Counted from the first letter of the stretch, positions 35,852 to 43,833 are shown. The stretch: DNA of 64,000 nt from Butyricimonas muris (GCF_046365375.1 NZ_JBKEIT010000005.1:310001-374000), one strand, 5' to 3'. Translations and numbers: made by a program. Notes: a model not told the origin generated them from the sequence alone.

Positions 35852-36013
35852 GCAAAAAGAAACGGTTCCGCCTTTCCCGTTGTCTAACACCTCAAGGGCT
35901 GTGGGTGCATTAACACTCCATCACGGGGGTTCGGAACCGCCATATGGAGATAACAGGCATAAAAAATCCTGTCACGCTGTGGCAGGTTTCCCTACCCTTG
36001 AGTATGTTAGACA
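35852..36013 (-). ncRNA. Candidate ~160-nt small RNA with closed terminal stem (6S-like shape)
   Basis: The two ends pair: 5' arm TTGTCTAACA + CTCAAGGG (minus-strand 36014-35995) with CCCTTGAG + TGTTAGACAA (35898-35880), an 18-bp stem with one small bulge. Inside are CCTGcCAC-agc-GTGaCAGG (35968-35986), a CTCCAT/ATGGAG stem (35916-35921 with 35944-35949) and an apical GGTTC-rich hairpin. A final AACGG/CCGTT hairpin (35861-35881) followed by TTCTTTTTG acts as terminator. A consensus promoter ends 4 bp before the 5' arm. A long closing stem with an internal bubble is the architecture of 6S RNA, but identity is unproven. Confidence 0.6.
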
Positions 36014-36017
36014 ATTA

Positions 36018-36048
36018 CAAATATACAAACATTTTCACAAGAAACAAA
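36018..36048 (-). promoter_or_regulatory. Consensus promoter for the 6S-shaped RNA
   Basis: On the minus strand TTTG (36048-36045), a 19-bp spacer and TATATTTG (36025-36018): a full match to the Bacteroidetes consensus in both boxes and spacing. Confidence 0.75.
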
Positions 36049-36106
36049 CAATTTCCAACTATTTAGTCCTATTTCAACAAAACACTACTCTTGATTCAAA
36101 CCTAAT

Positions 36107-36203
36107 GACCTAAAAACGGTACCCAACCTGCACGAAACAGGGCATCAAAATACCTTTCACTGTTTTCCTCCTCTGTTCGTGATAAATTTTACTGCCCTAT
36201 TCA
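36107..36203. repeat. Left copy of a ~95-bp direct repeat flanking the accessory block
   Basis: It begins GACCTAAAAACGGTA and ends CTGCCCTATTCA. It is roughly 85-90% identical by eye, and in the same orientation, to 40164-40256. Both copies contain an internal inverted pair, a CACGAAACAG-like arm (CGTGCGAAACAG in the other copy) and CTGTTCGTG, about 50 bp apart. Confidence 0.85.
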
Positions 36204-36307
36204 TTTGCCCAATGAAAAACATATATTCTTTGCTTGACAACCTCAGGTTCAGCCTCCTCAAGAATAATTGTAAATTCTAAAATCTTTACAAAACCTTCTC
36301 TACTCAT
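36197..36307 (-). CDS. Possible small ORF (36 aa) overlapping the left repeat
   Basis: MSREGFVKILEFTIILEEAE followed by PEVVKQRIYVFHWANE. It starts 7 bp downstream of the AlbA_2 gene stop on the same strand and terminates inside the direct repeat. Composition is protein-like but no family is recognised; it may be a fragment. Confidence 0.25.
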   Translation of the reverse strand: MSREGFVKILEFTIILEEAEPEVVKQRIYVFHWANE

Positions 36308-36313
36308 ATTTCA

Positions 36314-37675
36314 TTAATTATTAATGAATACCCAACAACCAAATTTACGTCCTCCAATACGTTTTAAAAGACCTAACTCTTGTAACCGAGCGAGATTATA
36401 TTTTATTCCATTCTCTGTTATATCGGGTATATGTTCAGTTAATTCCTTTCTGCTCGCTTGAGGATGCTCTTTCAAATATTCAATAATAGCTACTTGGGCT
36501 TCTGTTAGTTCTATCAATTCCTTTTGGGTAGTCTTTTGGGTAGTCTTTTGGGTAGTCTTTTGGTAGTTCTCATTGAAATGAAAAATCGTCCATAAACCAC
36601 CACCATCATATTGAAATTCGGGTGCAGGATACCCATTTATTTTACAAGCAACAATAATGCGTTCTATTCCCCGTCCCCATGCTTCAATTTCTCCCGCACG
36701 AAAAAATATGTTTGCTATGTCCGGATTATAAGGGCGACTACGATGTTTACCCAACAAATTGTTTATCGTCCAGCCTTCAGGCAATATTCCACAATTCCAA
36801 ATCTCCAACCTATCATCATACACCCCGATTTGTATCGGCGTGAGCGATTCATATGATTTATGTACAACTGAATTTAAAAGTGCTTCGCGTAAAGCCTCAC
36901 GTGGCATCGGCAAAGTCTCTATCCGATGAATGCCCTCATAGCTTATCATGGCTCGAAGATATTTTGTTGTCAATATATCCATTACTGTTCCCACTTGTTG
37001 GAATAGATTTCCGTGTACTTCATCTTGATATATCAACTCGGCATCTTCTTTGAAATAACCTATTTTAATAAAAGCCCCCGTAACAAACCGCTCCGGATCG
37101 GGATGAAAGACCAGTGCTGCTGCCCGTTTTAGATAACCGCCTTCAACAAGACGAAGTTTATCAATAAGCCCTTTGTTATCGTCTTGCAAATCAACCTCCT
37201 CCATGCGTCCACTTCGCTTGGCATATTTGCGAAACATATCGAATGTAACATTATCCAAATCCTCCACTTTCAGATACGGCACAGGCACTCCATCCCAAGT
37301 ACGTCCCTGCTTGCGAAGCATAAAGCGATCAAGTGCTGCACCCTTCAGTTCCTGATTGGTTGCACCACTCCGCAAATAATAATGCCCATGATAACTAATA
37401 GGATAAGGATAGGCTTCAGCAACTATTTCAACATATTCTTTGTCATCGTACGTCAAACGATTCACATCAACAAGAATACCCATCAAGTCACGTACTTTGT
37501 TTGGAATATCTTCCATCAATTTCTTTACATCCGCAACTCCGCACACTTCACCGTTATCACGTACACCAACATACAATCTACCACCCCGCGCATTGGCAAA
37601 ACCGCAAATCCACTTCAAATACTCGTCACGCCAATTTTCCTTAAATTCTATATTCTGAGATTCTGTAATCACCAT
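36314..37675 (-). CDS. AlbA_2 domain ATP-binding / DNA-binding protein (Schlafen-like, COG2865 type)
   Basis: A 453-residue protein. The N-terminal AlbA_2 domain is ESQNIEFKENWRDEYLKWICGFANARGGRLYVGVRDNGEVCGV. A central HATPase-like domain has REALREALLNSVVHKSYESLTPIQIGVYDDRLEIWNCGILPEGW and RNPDIANIFFRAGEIEAWGRGIERI-type sequence. After a linker of KTTQ repeats comes a C-terminal winged helix (VAIIEYLKEHPQASRKELTEHI). Such proteins are called transcriptional regulators or accessory defence components; no function is established. It is the last gene in the repeat-bounded block, 59 bp downstream of the membrane-protein gene. Confidence 0.9.
   Translation of the reverse strand: MVITESQNIEFKENWRDEYLKWICGFANARGGRLYVGVRDNGEVCGVADVKKLMEDIPNKVRDLMGILVDVNRLTYDDKEYVEIVAEAYPYPISYHGHYYLRSGATNQELKGAALDRFMLRKQGRTWDGVPVPYLKVEDLDNVTFDMFRKYAKRSGRMEEVDLQDDNKGLIDKLRLVEGGYLKRAAALVFHPDPERFVTGAFIKIGYFKEDAELIYQDEVHGNLFQQVGTVMDILTTKYLRAMISYEGIHRIETLPMPREALREALLNSVVHKSYESLTPIQIGVYDDRLEIWNCGILPEGWTINNLLGKHRSRPYNPDIANIFFRAGEIEAWGRGIERIIVACKINGYPAPEFQYDGGGLWTIFHFNENYQKTTQKTTQKTTQKELIELTEAQVAIIEYLKEHPQASRKELTEHIPDITENGIKYNLARLQELGLLKRIGGRKFGCWVFINN
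36522..36569. repeat. 12-bp tandem repeat coding for KTTQ units
   Basis: TTTTGGGTAGTC occurs three times perfectly (36522-36557) plus a degenerate fourth copy. Inside the AlbA_2 gene it encodes QKTTQKTTQKTTQK. Being a multiple of three, copy-number changes alter only linker length. Confidence 0.85.
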
Positions 37676-37734
37676 ATTATAACAATTTTCAAATTAAACA
37701 CTTACCAATTTGATTATAACACAATTTAATCCTA

Positions 37735-38244
37735 TTAATGAATCAATTCATGATATTGCGAATTCTCAATATAGTGTAAATATTCTATTACAGACTGCAA
37801 CTTCCCTCTCATACTTTTATCAACCGTACATATTAAAGTCAATTGAATAATGAGTTTTATTGTATTTTCAGGAACTTCATGCCCATAAGTGTATATGTTA
37901 CCATTGTTTAGTTCCGACAAAGGCTTCTTGAGCATAATCTTTGTAGGCTCATATCCATATACACTATATTGCCCATTCTTACATTTTTTGAATTCCCACA
38001 TATAAGTGTATGAATTGCCAAAACATCCCTCTGTATACTCTGAGACCACGTTGCGAACTTTATATAAAAGCACTAGGTATTTGATTAAGCGGATTATGAG
38101 ATACAATCCAACAGAAACAATAAGCCAAATCCACAAAGGGAGTCGAATATTCCACAAAAATCTTTCTGTAATAGCATAAATCACACCAGATGCTGTTATA
38201 CTGCTAATAATCCCAATAATGATACCTTTTATTGTCTCTTTCAT
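37735..38244 (-). CDS. Membrane protein of unknown function, two N-terminal helices
   Basis: A 169-residue protein. The N-terminus has two transmembrane helices (about residues 6-26, GIIIGIISSITASGVIYAI, and 37-60, LWIWLIVSVGLYLIIRLIKYLVLL). A ~100-residue soluble domain follows (YTYMWEFKKCKNGQYSVYGYEPTKIML ... ENTIKLIIQLTLICTVDKSMRGKLQSVIEYLHYI). No family is recognised. Membrane-tethered partners are frequent next to nuclease-like or AlbA_2 genes in defence islands, but nothing in this sequence proves it. The stop is 59 bp upstream of the AlbA_2 start, on the same strand. Confidence 0.75.
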   Translation of the reverse strand: MKETIKGIIIGIISSITASGVIYAITERFLWNIRLPLWIWLIVSVGLYLIIRLIKYLVLLYKVRNVVSEYTEGCFGNSYTYMWEFKKCKNGQYSVYGYEPTKIMLKKPLSELNNGNIYTYGHEVPENTIKLIIQLTLICTVDKSMRGKLQSVIEYLHYIENSQYHELIH

Positions 38245-38330
38245 TGTCGTAATTAATAATAATTATACAATCTCAACTTTAATCTTATAGTCTACAACCA
38301 ACACCAACTCTCGTTATACTTGCCTTAATG

Positions 38331-38456
38331 CTAGTGCAAAATAATTTCAGTTACAATCGGAAGAATCTCTTTTTTGATGCTGTTCTCTTCCAATTCATTG
38401 GCTTTCCTCTCTAAATTTTCGTATACCGGAAGCCCTTCTCTTCGTGAGGCTTCCAT
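38331..38456 (-). CDS. Possible small ORF (41 aa), perhaps a frameshifted remnant
   Basis: MEASRREGLPVYENLERKAN followed by ELEENSIKKEILPIVTEIILH. A protein-like stretch (MFRLSNLYK) continues upstream in a different frame from an ATG at 38487, suggesting a small gene broken by a one-base frameshift at an AAAA run. It lies between the HEPN-like and membrane-protein genes, on the same strand. No family recognised. Confidence 0.3.
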   Translation of the reverse strand: MEASRREGLPVYENLERKANELEENSIKKEILPIVTEIILH

Positions 38457-38501
38457 TGCTTTGTATAGGTTGCTCAATCGAAACATAGGCTTATATAGCC
38501 A

Positions 38502-39437
38502 TTATTTCAAAATATTATTTATATCATAATCAAACTCTTGTAGTTTTAATGCGCTGTCAATTATAAAATCTATGCAAAACCTACAATCTACACCTTTTAA
38601 AATATTTCTCTTCTCATAATATTCTTGCGGCATTGCCTCATAATCCCTACCCCCATCTTTCCACCACACATGAATTTCTGGAGTTATCGTTTCAAAATAC
38701 GTGTATCTCCTATAATCAATTCCAAGAGCAGTTATCTTTAAAACCTCACGTACTTTATTCATAGTTTTAGTCACCTGTTCAAACCATCTTGCTCCAGATC
38801 TATCATCCGAGCCAACCAATTTTTGATAGTCTTCTCCTATTTCATCTCCAATATTCAATAAACTATTTATACTATATTGCTTCCGCTTATTTAATTCATA
38901 AGTAGACAACAATTCCATAAATGCGATTCTACAATTTACTATGCAATCGTAAAGATTTCCTTCATTGTAATTTGATTCGGCCATGTCAATATACATCTTG
39001 ACATTCTCATAGGAAACAAGATTCGATATAGAAACATCCTTAAATTCAATTTTAAACTGAATTGGAGTATTTTGTTCCAAAAAGTCCGTCATTGTACTAC
39101 GACTTATCTCTATATCAAACTTTGAGGGGAACTGCCCTTTATGTTTTATACTCACGCGCCTGTCTTTTAATGCTCTCATTGATTCTCTAAGAGTCAATTC
39201 TGGATACTTGTCCCAATAACTCATAAAATTAACCTCATCTTTCTTTCCTTTATTCTCAGCAACAAGTTTATTCTCAGCAACAAGCAACAAGAACATTTCC
39301 GCACAGTCATGGAATGCCAAAATAGAGAATCCTGCAATTGTTTCTACTTGCATAGATTGTTGTACTCCTATATTATATAGATATTTTATAATCGCAAGTC
39401 GCCGTATAATAATATCCTTATTCAAATTATTTTCCAT
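38502..39437 (-). CDS. HEPN-like hypothetical protein
   Basis: A 311-residue soluble, helix-rich protein starting MENNLNKDIIIRRLAIIKYL. Residues about 94-99 read RVSIKH inside LKDRRVSIKHKGQFPS. This fits the R-x4-6-H motif of HEPN ribonuclease domains, which often occurs as 'RVxxKHxG'. A second helical domain (NYNEGNLYDCIVNCRIAFMELLSTYELNKRK) resembles another HEPN-type bundle. The LVAENK hexapeptide is duplicated in tandem near residue 55. HEPN domains are toxin or antiviral RNases in many systems. The family link rests on this motif and helicity only. Confidence 0.65.
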   Translation of the reverse strand: MENNLNKDIIIRRLAIIKYLYNIGVQQSMQVETIAGFSILAFHDCAEMFLLLVAENKLVAENKGKKDEVNFMSYWDKYPELTLRESMRALKDRRVSIKHKGQFPSKFDIEISRSTMTDFLEQNTPIQFKIEFKDVSISNLVSYENVKMYIDMAESNYNEGNLYDCIVNCRIAFMELLSTYELNKRKQYSINSLLNIGDEIGEDYQKLVGSDDRSGARWFEQVTKTMNKVREVLKITALGIDYRRYTYFETITPEIHVWWKDGGRDYEAMPQEYYEKRNILKGVDCRFCIDFIIDSALKLQEFDYDINNILK

Positions 39438-40013
39438 ATTCAAAATTATTTTTGTTCTATCTTGATTCTTCTTTTATATAACTATCTCTCATTTCCATTC
39501 CACCTACACTCAATGCTCGTATTTCCTGTTATTTTCGTTCAGTACAACAATTAATACTTCCACGTAGATAAAACCGTAGAAGTGGTAGACCATTGTATTC
39601 AGTTCACAATCTATTTCACAATTTAATCCTTTTAGATTCAAACTTACATAAAAATCTTTGATTTTTACGCCTATAAGATAAAAAAACTCCCTTGCTTCAA
39701 CCTTATCCCATACTCGAAGTACAATTTTTTCGTATCTTTAGACTATTCTGAAGTCTGTGATAAATTGGCTCTAATGAGCAAGAGAGAATAACCTTCTTAT
39801 CTGTAAAGATAATTCATTTGCAGATAATCCAGAAATTTCTCCCTCACTTTTTGATATAATTCTTCATAAGGGAGGATTTATATATACAGTTTATTGTAAG
39901 GTCATTATCTTGGTGGTAGTGATACCCCGTTTTGCAAATCGCCTAATATTTCAAACTGCATTGAATCTTGCATGAGTTTTAAAACTCGAAAAGAAAATTA
40001 ATATTAAAACAAA

Positions 40014-40097
40014 GGTGTAGAGTTGCCGAGTTTAAGAGATTTCTCAATTCGAAGCATTAAAAATATGCGACAATTTTATGAAGAATGCCCTGCCTGA
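40014..40097 (+). pseudogene. Remnant of a DUF1016 (YhcG-type) nuclease gene
   Basis: The frame reads GVE LPSLRDFSIRSIKNMRQFY EECPA then stop. The FS-x3-I-K-x-M-R-x-FYEE pattern is the hallmark of the N-terminal helix-turn-helix domain of DUF1016/YhcG PDDEXK nuclease-domain proteins. No start codon or catalytic domain remains. It lies 66 bp before the right-hand direct repeat. Confidence 0.55.
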
Positions 40098-40163
40098 TAT
40101 GGAAGAATTTAAAAAGCTATTATAACCAGAAGATTGCACTTCTATTGTGAATCTTCACATAAC

Positions 40164-40256
40164 GACCTAAAAACGGTATCTAACCCGTGCGAAACAGAAT
40201 CAAAATACTTTTCACTGTTTTCCACCTCTGTTCGTGATAAATTACTGCCCTATTCA
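40164..40256. repeat. Right copy of the ~95-bp direct repeat
   Basis: It begins GACCTAAAAACGGTA and ends CTGCCCTATTCA, with scattered substitutions and a few small deletions relative to 36107-36203. Same orientation; the two copies bracket about 4 kb holding three intact genes and one gene scrap. Confidence 0.85.
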
Positions 40257-40676
40257 GTTATCTAACAAGAATCAATAATGAATATTCCATATATTTTATT
40301 ATTATCAAATTTTATTTAATTACAATTAAACTTCTATTTTTCTACCTTTGAAATAGGAGATGAATAGGAGTTGAATGGGAGTTGAATAGGAGATGCTATA
40401 AACTAACTATAATACACATATATCGTATATACTTATTATTTAACTTATTTTAGCCCGAACACGAGAGAAAAAAGTTCAATCTCCCCACCATTCCATTTTG
40501 ACAATCGCCCAATATAACGAGAATGTCGAACTTCCTCCATCTACTTTAAAAATTTTTTCAGGGAAATAAATCAAAAGTATAAACAAGAGTTACAAACACG
40601 CTTTTGATTGACTGATAAACTTTTGGATAAATGCTTCCACAATCATAATCAGGCACCCCGACACAAGTTTCGCGAA

Positions 40677-41036
40677 TTAGAAGCCCCCCTCTGCCTCAAG
40701 AATCTTTTTCATCGTCGGGCGGAAAAAATCCCCCCATTCTTCCAGCTTGTCAATGACAGGGATAAGTGTTTTGCCCGTCGACGTGAGCGAATATTCGGAA
40801 TGAGGCGGAAGTACGGCATATATTTTCTTCTCGATAATGCCGTACTTTTCAAGTTCCTTCAATTGTTGATTAATCACGCGGGGATTGGCATCCGGGAACA
40901 ACCGATGCAATTCGCTGGGACGTTTGGCTCCCTTGTCCAATTCTATAATAATACAGCTTTTCCACTTTCCTCCCATGACTTCCATGGCTATTTTTATCCC
41001 GCAGTCGATATCAAAAGGTATTTTTCTCTCGTACAT
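40677..41036 (-). CDS. HxlR family winged-helix transcriptional regulator
   Basis: A 119-residue regulator with the HxlR layout: CGIKIAMEVMGGKWKSCIIIELDKGAKRPSELHRLFPDANPRVINQQLKELEKYGIIEKKIYAVLPPHSEYSLTSTGKTLIPVIDKLEEWG. The single N-terminal Cys (FDIDCGIKIA) is the position used for redox or electrophile sensing in several HxlR/QorR members. It is divergent from the truncated arginase frame 26 bp away, so its original target gene may have been lost. What it now controls is unknown. Confidence 0.93.
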   Translation of the reverse strand: MYERKIPFDIDCGIKIAMEVMGGKWKSCIIIELDKGAKRPSELHRLFPDANPRVINQQLKELEKYGIIEKKIYAVLPPHSEYSLTSTGKTLIPVIDKLEEWGDFFRPTMKKILEAEGGF

Positions 41037-41062
41037 AATTTCTTTTTACCACAAAAATAATC

Positions 41063-41521
41063 TACAAAGGTTATCACGCCATGGCGCTGACGGCCTGCCT
41101 CGGAATGGGCGACGAGGAAATCATCGGTACATTGCCCGGTAAATTTGACACCTCGAAAGCGTTGATCGTCGGCGTTCGTTCATGGGATAAAGGTATGCAG
41201 GAACGGCAAAAGGAACTGGGAATAAAAGGACTCTCCCCCGGTGAAGTGGCAGATAACAGCCTCGCGATCATGGCATGGCTGAAAGCAAGCGGAGTATCTA
41301 AAGTAGTCGTCCACTTCGATCTGGATGTACTGGATCCCGCTGAAATCATCGCGGGCGTGGGAGTAGAACCCAACGGAATGAAAATAAAGGAAGTCGTCCG
41401 GGTAATAAACGATATCGCCGCCGAATACGATTTGGTCGGCCTTACCGTGGCAGAACCCATGCCGCGTATCGCGATCAAAATCAAAAATATGCTGAATCAG
41501 CTACCGTTACTGAAAATCTAA
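41063..41521 (+). pseudogene. Arginase-family gene lacking its N-terminal half
   Basis: The open frame carries YKGYHAMALTACLGMGDEE and then the C-terminal half of a ureohydrolase: DTSKALIVGVRSWDKG ... VVVHFDLDVLDPAEI (the second Asp-x-Asp manganese motif) ... IAAEYDLVGLTVAEPMPRIA. Arginase-family enzymes are about 300 residues; only about 150 remain, and the GGDHS and DAHxD metal motifs of the first half are missing. It therefore cannot be active. The break lies between this frame and the HxlR gene. The first ATG is at 41081. Confidence 0.75.
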
Positions 41522-41528
41522 CTACATT

Positions 41529-42647
41529 TTATTCTATGGGAATGGCATCGTTTTTCACCATTTTCTTAGCCCGGAAATAACTGCGGTAATTACTGAACCC
41601 GGCATGGATAACAATATCCAACGAAGATATTTTTTGCTTTCTTTGTACGGCCTCCGACTGTAATCTTTCTACTTCCTTCAGCCGGTAATTATTGACGAAA
41701 CGGTTGAAATTCATGCCATATTCTCGGTTGATGAAAGCCGATATATATGTCCTGTTGGAAATAAGGTCTTTGGCCATGTCGGTTATTTTGAATTCCGGAT
41801 TTAGATAAGGCTTCTTATTCTCCAAATACTCCTCTACCCGCTGCCGCCCCAGTTGCGCATAATTTCCCGAGGCGGTCATTTCCTTTTCTTTGGCAGTAAT
41901 AGGTTCGATAATCACGTAATTCTCCGAAAGGATATTCAGGCACAGCACGATATGGGTAAAGACCGCCGGCAATGTTGTAAATGCCCAGATTCCCCCCACC
42001 TTATTGAATAATTCGATGCCCAATATTAATCCGGCTATCGGCAAGGTTTGCAGCACGACTCTAAAAAGGATAATAAAGGACAACCAATCCAACGACATCC
42101 GGTAGATATCAGCGGAATAATCGGTTACCTGACGTTTATACGACTTTATGCGGAGCAAGCTCAACCCGGAGTATAAAACGCTCAGCACAATACAGACGAC
42201 AAACGTGATGTCAATAATCGCGGTTGTCAAACTTGTATCGCTATCATAAATAGCTGTCCATCGTTGCCGGAACGGCACTATAAAGGCTACCACGTAGATA
42301 GTGACGGTCAAACACGACGGAAGGATGAAATGATACGCGGGGAAACGTTTCCGTTCGCCTGTTCCCGTAATAATATAGGTGATCAAGTACAAAAATATGG
42401 GAATAAAGCTGAACGAGGAAAAGAAAACAGGCAGGTATGCTATGAAAGCGTCACGGGCAATGGAATGCATAACCAGTCCGCTCCAGTACAGCATGATCAG
42501 ACAGTATACAGTGAGTATGCTGTAATGTATCTTCCGGTTGACCGTATTGGAAGAGCGGGTTACGTCGAGCAAAATCATGATCAAGCTGACCGCAGCGCTT
42601 ACCACGGGTATTGAAAAAACTATTGCACGTCCGATATCTTGATTCAT
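41529..42647 (-). CDS. Membrane-anchored AraC-type regulator (first of two)
   Basis: A 372-residue protein with about six transmembrane helices in residues 1-250 (IVFSIPVVSAAVSLIMILL, IHYSILTVYCLIMLYWSGLVMH, and others) and a C-terminal AraC-type DNA-binding region. The first helix-turn-helix is in YLNPEFKITDMAKDLISNRTYISAFINREYGMNFNRFVNNYRLKEVERL; the second, ISSLDIVIHAGFSNYRSYFRAKK, is the usual 'AGFSS-x-SYFxRxFKK' element. Its start is 13 bp after the stop of its paralogue upstream. Such integral-membrane AraC proteins commonly sit beside Mfa-type fimbrial operons. Confidence 0.88.
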   Translation of the reverse strand: MNQDIGRAIVFSIPVVSAAVSLIMILLDVTRSSNTVNRKIHYSILTVYCLIMLYWSGLVMHSIARDAFIAYLPVFFSSFSFIPIFLYLITYIITGTGERKRFPAYHFILPSCLTVTIYVVAFIVPFRQRWTAIYDSDTSLTTAIIDITFVVCIVLSVLYSGLSLLRIKSYKRQVTDYSADIYRMSLDWLSFIILFRVVLQTLPIAGLILGIELFNKVGGIWAFTTLPAVFTHIVLCLNILSENYVIIEPITAKEKEMTASGNYAQLGRQRVEEYLENKKPYLNPEFKITDMAKDLISNRTYISAFINREYGMNFNRFVNNYRLKEVERLQSEAVQRKQKISSLDIVIHAGFSNYRSYFRAKKMVKNDAIPIE

Positions 42648-42660
42648 CCTTTCTATTTAT

Positions 42661-43833
42661 TTATGGTTCTTGGTCAGATTGTTCTTTATATGTATTCTCC
42701 AATTGGATCGCACGCTGAAAATGTCTGGAGTCTTTGAATCCCGCCATGACCATTACCTGATACGGATTTTTACGTTCGTTCGAAGGCTGCTCTATCAAAA
42801 TCTGGTACTCCTTGATTCGCCACTGGTTCAAGTAACGCCTGAAATTCATGCCATAAGTTTGATTGATAAAATTGGACATGATAGTACGGTTTACCCCCAT
42901 CACCTCAGCCATATCAATCAGTTTGAAATCAGGATCGAGATATGGTTTTTGTTGAGACAAATAGTTTTCGAATACCCTCTTGTTCAATTGTCCGCGTGCG
43001 TTGTCCGGCGCAAGGCGCTGTTTGGCACTTAAACCGTTGTTTCCTGTTTTCTTTTCGTTGGTCGGAAACAAATCGAATGTTTTGTAAGAGAGATATTGTC
43101 TACGGATAACTTGGTATACAAGCAATATTTCCTGTGCCATAATGCATAACGCATTCAGCCGAATAAGCCATTGGCTTGTGCCGACCAACATAGGCAAAAA
43201 CGCGATCAGCAATATCGCGATGGAAAGTATGAAAAACACGATGAGCCAACGCGATGATTTTATACTGAGATATTTTCGATCCGTGTCGGTCTTTTGAAGT
43301 ACAGTCTGTTTATAATACCGCGACAATAACAGGACGGTCGGAACGATATAGACAACCGCCATGACAAACCGCAGTAAAGAGCTGAATATAAAAAACTCCA
43401 TATATCGCTCGAACAATGACAATCCGGTAAAAATTTCTTCCCCGAGAGGCGATACTCGGACTGCCGCTATCAAGATTATTGCCAACGTGGGTACCGGCCA
43501 AAGGTAATTCAGCACGGGAAAATTTCTTTTGTCCTCTAAATAGGTCAAGTAATAAACAATGTTATAGAACAATACGGGAATGTAGATATATGACAGGGCA
43601 AAAGGAATATCGACCGGAAGGAATATCGAATCGCCAGAGAGAGCATGCCACAAAACGGATGACCACCATACGGCTATCAGAATACAATAAATACTCACTA
43701 CCCGCCTTAATTTCCTTTCGGCAAGATTACGATAATTCAATAACAGTAATAAGGTAAAGACTGAACATATGGCCGAACAAAATATTGGTAAAATATAGGT
43801 TATCAAGTTGCTATATGTGACAAATGCTCCCAT
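42661..43833 (-). CDS. Membrane-anchored AraC-type regulator (second of two)
   Basis: About 390 residues from MGAFVTYSNLITYILPIF; an in-frame ATG at 43944 would add 37 poorly conserved residues. The architecture is the same as its paralogue: a polytopic N-terminal domain (ITYILPIFCSAICSVFTLLLLL ... VRFVMAVVYIVPTVLLL-like helices) followed by an AraC HTH (LDPDFKLIDMAEVMGVNRTIMSNFINQTYGMNFRRYLNQWRIKEYQIL) and NPYQVMVMAGFKDSRHFQRAIQL. It is encoded upstream of, and probably co-transcribed with, the other AraC gene, and diverges from the fimbrial operon. Likely control of the fimbriae is inferred from position. Confidence 0.87.
   Translation of the reverse strand: MGAFVTYSNLITYILPIFCSAICSVFTLLLLLNYRNLAERKLRRVVSIYCILIAVWWSSVLWHALSGDSIFLPVDIPFALSYIYIPVLFYNIVYYLTYLEDKRNFPVLNYLWPVPTLAIILIAAVRVSPLGEEIFTGLSLFERYMEFFIFSSLLRFVMAVVYIVPTVLLLSRYYKQTVLQKTDTDRKYLSIKSSRWLIVFFILSIAILLIAFLPMLVGTSQWLIRLNALCIMAQEILLVYQVIRRQYLSYKTFDLFPTNEKKTGNNGLSAKQRLAPDNARGQLNKRVFENYLSQQKPYLDPDFKLIDMAEVMGVNRTIMSNFINQTYGMNFRRYLNQWRIKEYQILIEQPSNERKNPYQVMVMAGFKDSRHFQRAIQLENTYKEQSDQEP

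Larger units (their letters stand above)
39438..40676. other. Gene-poor AT-rich stretch with a gene scrap and the right-hand repeat
   Basis: No intact gene is visible over 1.24 kb. It contains a DUF1016-like fragment (40014-40097), the right copy of the direct repeat (40164-40256) and GGAGATGAATAGGAGTTGAA-like purine-rich tandem words near 40360-40395. The base composition is markedly more AT-rich than the flanks. Confidence 0.6.

Noticed and set aside
35880..36014. Integron attC-like site (ends GTCTAAC ... GTTAGAC fit the RYYYAAC/GTTRRRY consensus)
   Set aside because: Any inverted repeat with these bases fits the consensus; no integron integrase or cassette array is present, and a promoter and terminator make an RNA gene the better explanation.
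39780..39975. A startless plus-strand frame of about 65 codons containing DNPEISPSLFDIILHKGG
   Set aside because: No start codon, no recognisable family, and the AT-rich composition allows such frames by chance.
40608..41060. Plus-strand 150-codon frame antisense to the HxlR gene
   Set aside because: The minus-strand protein matches the HxlR family over its whole length; the plus-strand frame is a shadow.
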